From Deltaproteobacteria bacterium (GTDB taxonomy: Bacteria; Desulfobacterota; Dissulfuribacteria; Dissulfuribacterales; QOAL01), in contig JALWJV010000347.1 of NCBI GenBank assembly GCA_026996955.1, positions 1-10,351 on the forward strand: a stretch of 10,351 bases of DNA, in the 5' to 3' direction. The stretch's first letter is position 1. Each line of letters opens with the position of its first letter. Shown one piece after another: positions 7,504-10,351 of the stretch. Made by a program: the position numbers and the translations under genes. The notes beneath the pieces were generated by a model, which was given only the letters and a program-made list of their open reading frames with translations, did not search any database and was not told where the DNA came from.

Positions 7504-7508
7504 GGAGG
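7504..7508 (+). promoter_or_regulatory. Ribosome binding site that fixes the cpoB start
   Basis: GGAGG stands 8 nt before the ATG at 7517. This argues against the longer frame that would start with TTG at 7502, overlapping the site itself. Confidence 0.75.
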
Positions 7509-7516
7509 ACGCGAGC

Positions 7517-8359
7517 ATGAATATACATGGTGTGGTTCATTCTTCGTGCAGGTGCAGGAGGCTGTTTTTTTTATTTTGTTTCTCTCTGGCAGGTATGCTG
7601 CTTACTTCCGGCTGCATTCCTCAGCAGCAGTTAAATTCGCTTGACAGGCGGGTAAGTGGCCTTGCTGTTGAAAATGAAACCCAGGCAAGGGAACTTGCCG
7701 CATTAAAAAACCAGCTTAATGCCATAAGGGCGCATGGCTCCGGGGAGTCTGCTGGCCAGGATATTGAAACCTTGAGGAGTTCAGTTGCAGATACTGCAGG
7801 CAGGGTGGAGCAGATACAGGCTGAACTGCTAAGGCTTAATGGCCAGCTTGAGCAGCTTTCCCAGAGCCTCAGTCAGCAGAAGGATGAGCTTCAAAAATTC
7901 AAGGATCAGGTTAATGCGGAACTCGCCGCCCTCAAGGGCGTTTCGGCAGGTAAACATAAACCGGAAAGTGCCGTCATCCCGCCACCAGCAGAGCCTGACC
8001 TCTATCAGCAGGCAATGGATATGTTCAAGGCAAAAAAGTACCCTGAGGCAAAGAGGCTGTTCAGAAAGTATATTGAAGAGAATCCCAATGGCAACAGGGT
8101 ACCAAATGCCCATTTCTGGATGGGGGAGTGTGAGTACAGCAGGGGACGTTATGAAGAGGCCATCCTGGAGTACCAGACTGTTATCAGTAAATTCCCCAAG
8201 AGCAACAAGCTTCCTGATGCCCTGCTCAAGCAGGGGCTCTCTTTTGAAAGGCTTGGTGATATGGAAAGTGCCAGGATCGTGCTCTCAAAGCTGGTCAAAA
8301 AATACCCTGGGACCTCACAGGCAAAGGTTGCTGCCAAGCAGCTTAAACGTCTGAGATGA
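7517..8359 (+). CDS. cpoB: Tol-Pal system protein CpoB/YbgF-like (coiled coil plus TPR, putative lipoprotein)
   Basis: Periplasmic coordinator of cell-wall synthesis and outer-membrane constriction; in E. coli CpoB links the Tol complex to PBP1B. The 280-residue product begins with a basic, Cys-rich n-region and a hydrophobic core ending in TSGC (C33), which resembles a lipobox although the -3 residue is Thr. E. coli CpoB is soluble, so membrane anchoring would be a difference. A coiled coil follows at about residues 38-145 (QLNSLDRRVSGLAVENETQA, LNGQLEQLSQSLSQQKDELQ). A short Pro-rich linker leads to three TPR repeats at about 160-280 (DLYQQAMDMFKAKKYPEAKR, AHFWMGECEYSRGRYEEAIL, ALLKQGLSFERLGDMESARI), the hallmark of YbgF. 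The residue after C33 is Ile and not Asp, compatible with outer-membrane sorting. Its stop overlaps the next start by 4 nt. Confidence 0.9.
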   Translation: MNIHGVVHSSCRCRRLFFLFCFSLAGMLLTSGCIPQQQLNSLDRRVSGLAVENETQARELAALKNQLNAIRAHGSGESAGQDIETLRSSVADTAGRVEQIQAELLRLNGQLEQLSQSLSQQKDELQKFKDQVNAELAALKGVSAGKHKPESAVIPPPAEPDLYQQAMDMFKAKKYPEAKRLFRKYIEENPNGNRVPNAHFWMGECEYSRGRYEEAILEYQTVISKFPKSNKLPDALLKQGLSFERLGDMESARIVLSKLVKKYPGTSQAKVAAKQLKRLR

Positions 8360-9609
8360 GATGCCTGAATTTCAATAATTCCTTTATCAAGGAGCGGTCT
8401 TGCTGCAGCGCTGATGCCGGCACTCTGCTATCTGGTCCCGGATTAGGGGCCTGCGTATGCCTGTTTCTGTTCATGTTTGTGCTGGTGGGTCTGTGCTTCA
8501 GTGTGTCAGCTCAGGAATATGGCAGTTTTACTCCGCATATAAAGATCGGTGGGGTTTGGGATCTGTCAGGGCCTGGAAGCATGTCAGGCATGGCTTCTCT
8601 AAACGGCGCCAGGAAGGCTGTGCATGATATTAACATGCAGGGTGGTGTCAGGGGCAGATCCCTGGAGCTGGTTGCATCTGATTCAGCTGGAAGGCTTGGT
8701 ACACTTCTTACCAGTGCATCTGCCCTTGCAGACAGGGAGGGGTGCAGTGTCATTATTGGCCCTACACACGCTGCCCTTTGCCGGTCGCTTAGGGGGTTTG
8801 CAGAGGAAAAACGTATTCCCCTGTTTCTGACCGCAGGGGATGAGCCTATCCTGCCGCTCAGGGGCCATCCTGTTGACTGGACATTCAGTGTATCGCCTCC
8901 GATAACTGCCCAGGTAAAGAGCCTGTTTCCAAGGTTGAAGCGCAGGAGGGCAGTTCCTGTTGGCATTATCTCTGCTGATGATTCCATGGGGCAGAGGGCG
9001 GTCTTGTGGATTAAGGGCTATGCCCAGGAATTTCAGGTAATGGCAGGGGAGTTACAGGGTTACGGCAACAGTGATACTGATATCATTTCCCAGATCAAGC
9101 GGGTGCGAAGTGCCGGTGCAGTGACTGTATTCGTGTGGGGGCGCCGGGGAGTAGCCCCTATGATAGCAGCCTCCATGCAGAAGCTTCCCGGCAGGTATGC
9201 GGTTCCATGCCTGCTGCTTGATGATGCGCTTTTTCAGGCAATTCGTGCAGGCGCAACCCTTGTTACTGCTGCCTCTCCGATTATCATGCGCGATTCAATA
9301 TCTGAAGATGATCCATGCTATGGCTCTGTAAAGCGTTTTATTGCAGCAATGGCCGGAGATGTTGAGTATATGTCTGTGCGGGAGGTGATTGCTGCTGCCT
9401 CTGCATGGGATGCGGTGCATATGGCTGCTGCAGCCATGAGGCGTTCAGGTGTTTCACGCAGGGCAGTTCAGGGTGCAATGGAAAATGCGGAGATTGAATA
9501 TGCCGGTGTGATGGGTCTGTTCAGGCCGGTTAAACGGGATCATTGCGGGCTGGTGCCCGGTTCCCTTACGCCGGCTGTGTTGTCAGGATACGGCTGGCAG
9601 CCATTCTAA
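8356..9609 (+). CDS. Exported periplasmic binding protein, LivK/branched-chain amino acid receptor type
   Basis: Type I periplasmic ligand-binding protein (Peripla_BP_6 family), normally the receptor of an ABC importer for branched-chain amino acids, amides or related compounds. The 417-residue product has a long n-region, a hydrophobic segment at about residues 31-49 and probable signal cleavage after A52 (SVSA). The family core begins with IKIGGVWDLSGPGSMSG. It continues with GARKAVHDINMQGGVRG, CSVIIGPTHAALC, VGIISADDSMGQ and DTDIISQIKRVRSAGAVTVFVWG. It ends with a typical C-terminal pattern (AWDAVHMAAAAMRRSG, then YAGVMGLF). The start codon overlaps the cpoB stop as ATGA, which supports this start despite the unusually long, Cys-rich leader. 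No permease or ATPase gene is nearby. It could be an orphan transport receptor, a sensor, or an LpoA-like envelope factor; the ligand cannot be read from the sequence. Confidence 0.88.
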   Translation: MRCLNFNNSFIKERSCCSADAGTLLSGPGLGACVCLFLFMFVLVGLCFSVSAQEYGSFTPHIKIGGVWDLSGPGSMSGMASLNGARKAVHDINMQGGVRGRSLELVASDSAGRLGTLLTSASALADREGCSVIIGPTHAALCRSLRGFAEEKRIPLFLTAGDEPILPLRGHPVDWTFSVSPPITAQVKSLFPRLKRRRAVPVGIISADDSMGQRAVLWIKGYAQEFQVMAGELQGYGNSDTDIISQIKRVRSAGAVTVFVWGRRGVAPMIAASMQKLPGRYAVPCLLLDDALFQAIRAGATLVTAASPIIMRDSISEDDPCYGSVKRFIAAMAGDVEYMSVREVIAAASAWDAVHMAAAAMRRSGVSRRAVQGAMENAEIEYAGVMGLFRPVKRDHCGLVPGSLTPAVLSGYGWQPF

Positions 9610-9610
9610 T

Positions 9611-9820
9611 CAAAGCTCAAAGTCGGAAGCTGAAAGAGAACGTGGCTTTTTAACCGCCCGCTTCGCTAAAGGACGCCAAGAACGCAAAGAACAACGCAAA
9701 GGAAGTTATTCCTTCCCTGTGGGCTACCCCGACAGGGAAAGTTAAAAACCCTTTGCGTTCTTGGCGTCCTTCGCGGTTCAACTTTTGTCTTTTTGGACTT
9801 TGAGCCTTGAGCTTTGAGCT
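9611..9820. repeat. Large imperfect palindrome between convergent genes
   Basis: The core arms GGACGCCAAGAACGCAAAG (9671-9689) and its exact reverse complement (9751-9769) form a perfect 19-bp stem. Inside lies a hairpin with arms TTCCCTGT (9713-9720) and ACAGGGAA (9732-9739). Outside, CTCAAAGTC (9616-9624) matches GACTTTGAG (9796-9804), and CAAAGCTCAA (9611-9620) matches TTGAGCTTTG (9807-9816). AACGCAAAG is also directly repeated (9681-9689, 9693-9701). It fills almost the whole gap between the convergent genes. A dispersed repeat that doubles as a bidirectional terminator is plausible. Confidence 0.8.
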
Positions 9821-9854
9821 GTTTTCACGGTAAGGAACGATCCTGTATCTCGTC

Positions 9855-10349
9855 TTATACGTATACGTCAAGCATTGATCCTGCCGGTGCGCTGTTCCGG
9901 GCATACTGTGGTGTGCTGGATGATGCCTGTTCTGTTGTTGCAGGACTAGTGTTCTGGATTTTTTCAGTATCCCCGGCCTGTTCCGTCCCTTTACTCTCCT
10001 GCTCTCCGGTAACTTCAGGGGTGCTGCCCTTTGTTTCCTCTGAGCGGCTTTTTCTAAGCTCTGCCTCTGCCTCCATTATCTTCCTTGATGCCTGGGCTGC
10101 CACACGTCTGTCCTGTGAAGATGGCCTTGCAGGTGCCAGGGCAGCCTTTCTCACTGTTTCCATCTTCCTTATGGTGGCCCTTGGGTCCTTTTCCTCAGAT
10201 GTGTCTATGGAGACTTCGCCGCCAGTGGCATATTTCCTGCCATCAGGCCCTGTCTCATACTTGTAGGATGCACCGCTTGTTACGTACCGGCCGCCTGCTG
10301 CAATATGTGCATGCTCGTGTGCCTTGACTTCCCTGTCTCTCTGTTCAAG
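9855..10349 (-). CDS. SprA-related putative metalloprotease, C-terminal part (5' partial)
   Basis: The minus-strand frame is open to the right edge, so the N-terminus is missing; the visible 164 residues end at a TAA. The fragment begins with LEQRDREVKAHEHAHIAAGG, which contains the zinc-protease motif HExxH as HEHAH (residues 11-15, codons 10305-10319). The conserved block continues with SYKYETGPDGRKYATGGEVS (residues 28-47), ending in a GGEVSIDTS segment, then a KDPRATIRKM helix start. This combination matches the SprA-related family, annotated as putative metalloproteases of unknown substrate. E45 could be a third metal ligand, but that is a guess. The last 70 residues are low-complexity (Glu, Ser, Thr, Pro, Ala) and end in MLDVYV. 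The gene converges on the binding-protein gene across the large palindrome and is not part of that operon. Confidence 0.88.
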   Translation of the reverse strand, partial: LEQRDREVKAHEHAHIAAGGRYVTSGASYKYETGPDGRKYATGGEVSIDTSEEKDPRATIRKMETVRKAALAPARPSSQDRRVAAQASRKIMEAEAELRKSRSEETKGSTPEVTGEQESKGTEQAGDTEKIQNTSPATTEQASSSTPQYARNSAPAGSMLDVYV

Positions 10350-10351
10350 GT

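Noticed and set aside
9671..9769. CRISPR-like repeats
   Set aside because: The 19-mers are inverted and not direct, there are only two, and no regular spacers exist.
9814..10327. Plus-strand frames of 80 and 150 codons near the right edge
   Set aside because: They are opposite the SprA-related gene, which has a conserved HEHAH block on the minus strand.

Overview
The window is bacterial and Gram-negative: it encodes parts of the Tol envelope system, outer-membrane-type and periplasmic export signals, and a chemosensory cascade. Coding DNA is of roughly even base composition with dense gene packing. The style of the genes (hybrid CheA-receiver kinase, EAL-HDOD protein, Tol genes, dispersed palindromes between genes) fits a Desulfobacterota-like (deltaproteobacterial) genome. 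That placement is an inference from gene content and was not tested.

Positions 1-5479 are a plus-strand signalling operon. It starts with a 5'-truncated CheA hybrid kinase (Hpt, acidic linker, dimerisation, ATPase, two CheW-like domains, receiver). A small CheW with an acidic insertion, a DnaJ-type zinc-finger J-domain protein and an EAL-HDOD protein follow. Gaps and overlaps are -17 to +11 nt, so the four genes are probably co-transcribed. The J protein and the EAL-HDOD protein are unusual companions for a chemosensory core and suggest a non-flagellar or modified output pathway.

Positions 5480-6163 have no convincing gene. They hold a possible terminator, a large nested palindrome (5661-5752), a second inverted repeat (5771-5846) and an AT-rich stretch with only ambiguous open frames. 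The block looks like a dispersed-repeat or mobile insertion.

Positions 6164-9609 are an envelope operon: tolB, a cpoB/ybgF-like coiled-coil/TPR lipoprotein, and an exported LivK-type periplasmic binding protein whose start overlaps the cpoB stop (ATGA). tolQ, tolR, tolA and pal are not in the window. No ABC permease or ATPase accompanies the binding protein, so its role is open.

Positions 9610-9854 hold a roughly 200-nt imperfect palindrome with a perfect 19-bp core between convergent genes. From the right edge the minus strand carries the C-terminal part of a SprA-related putative metalloprotease with an HEHAH zinc motif, followed by a low-complexity tail.
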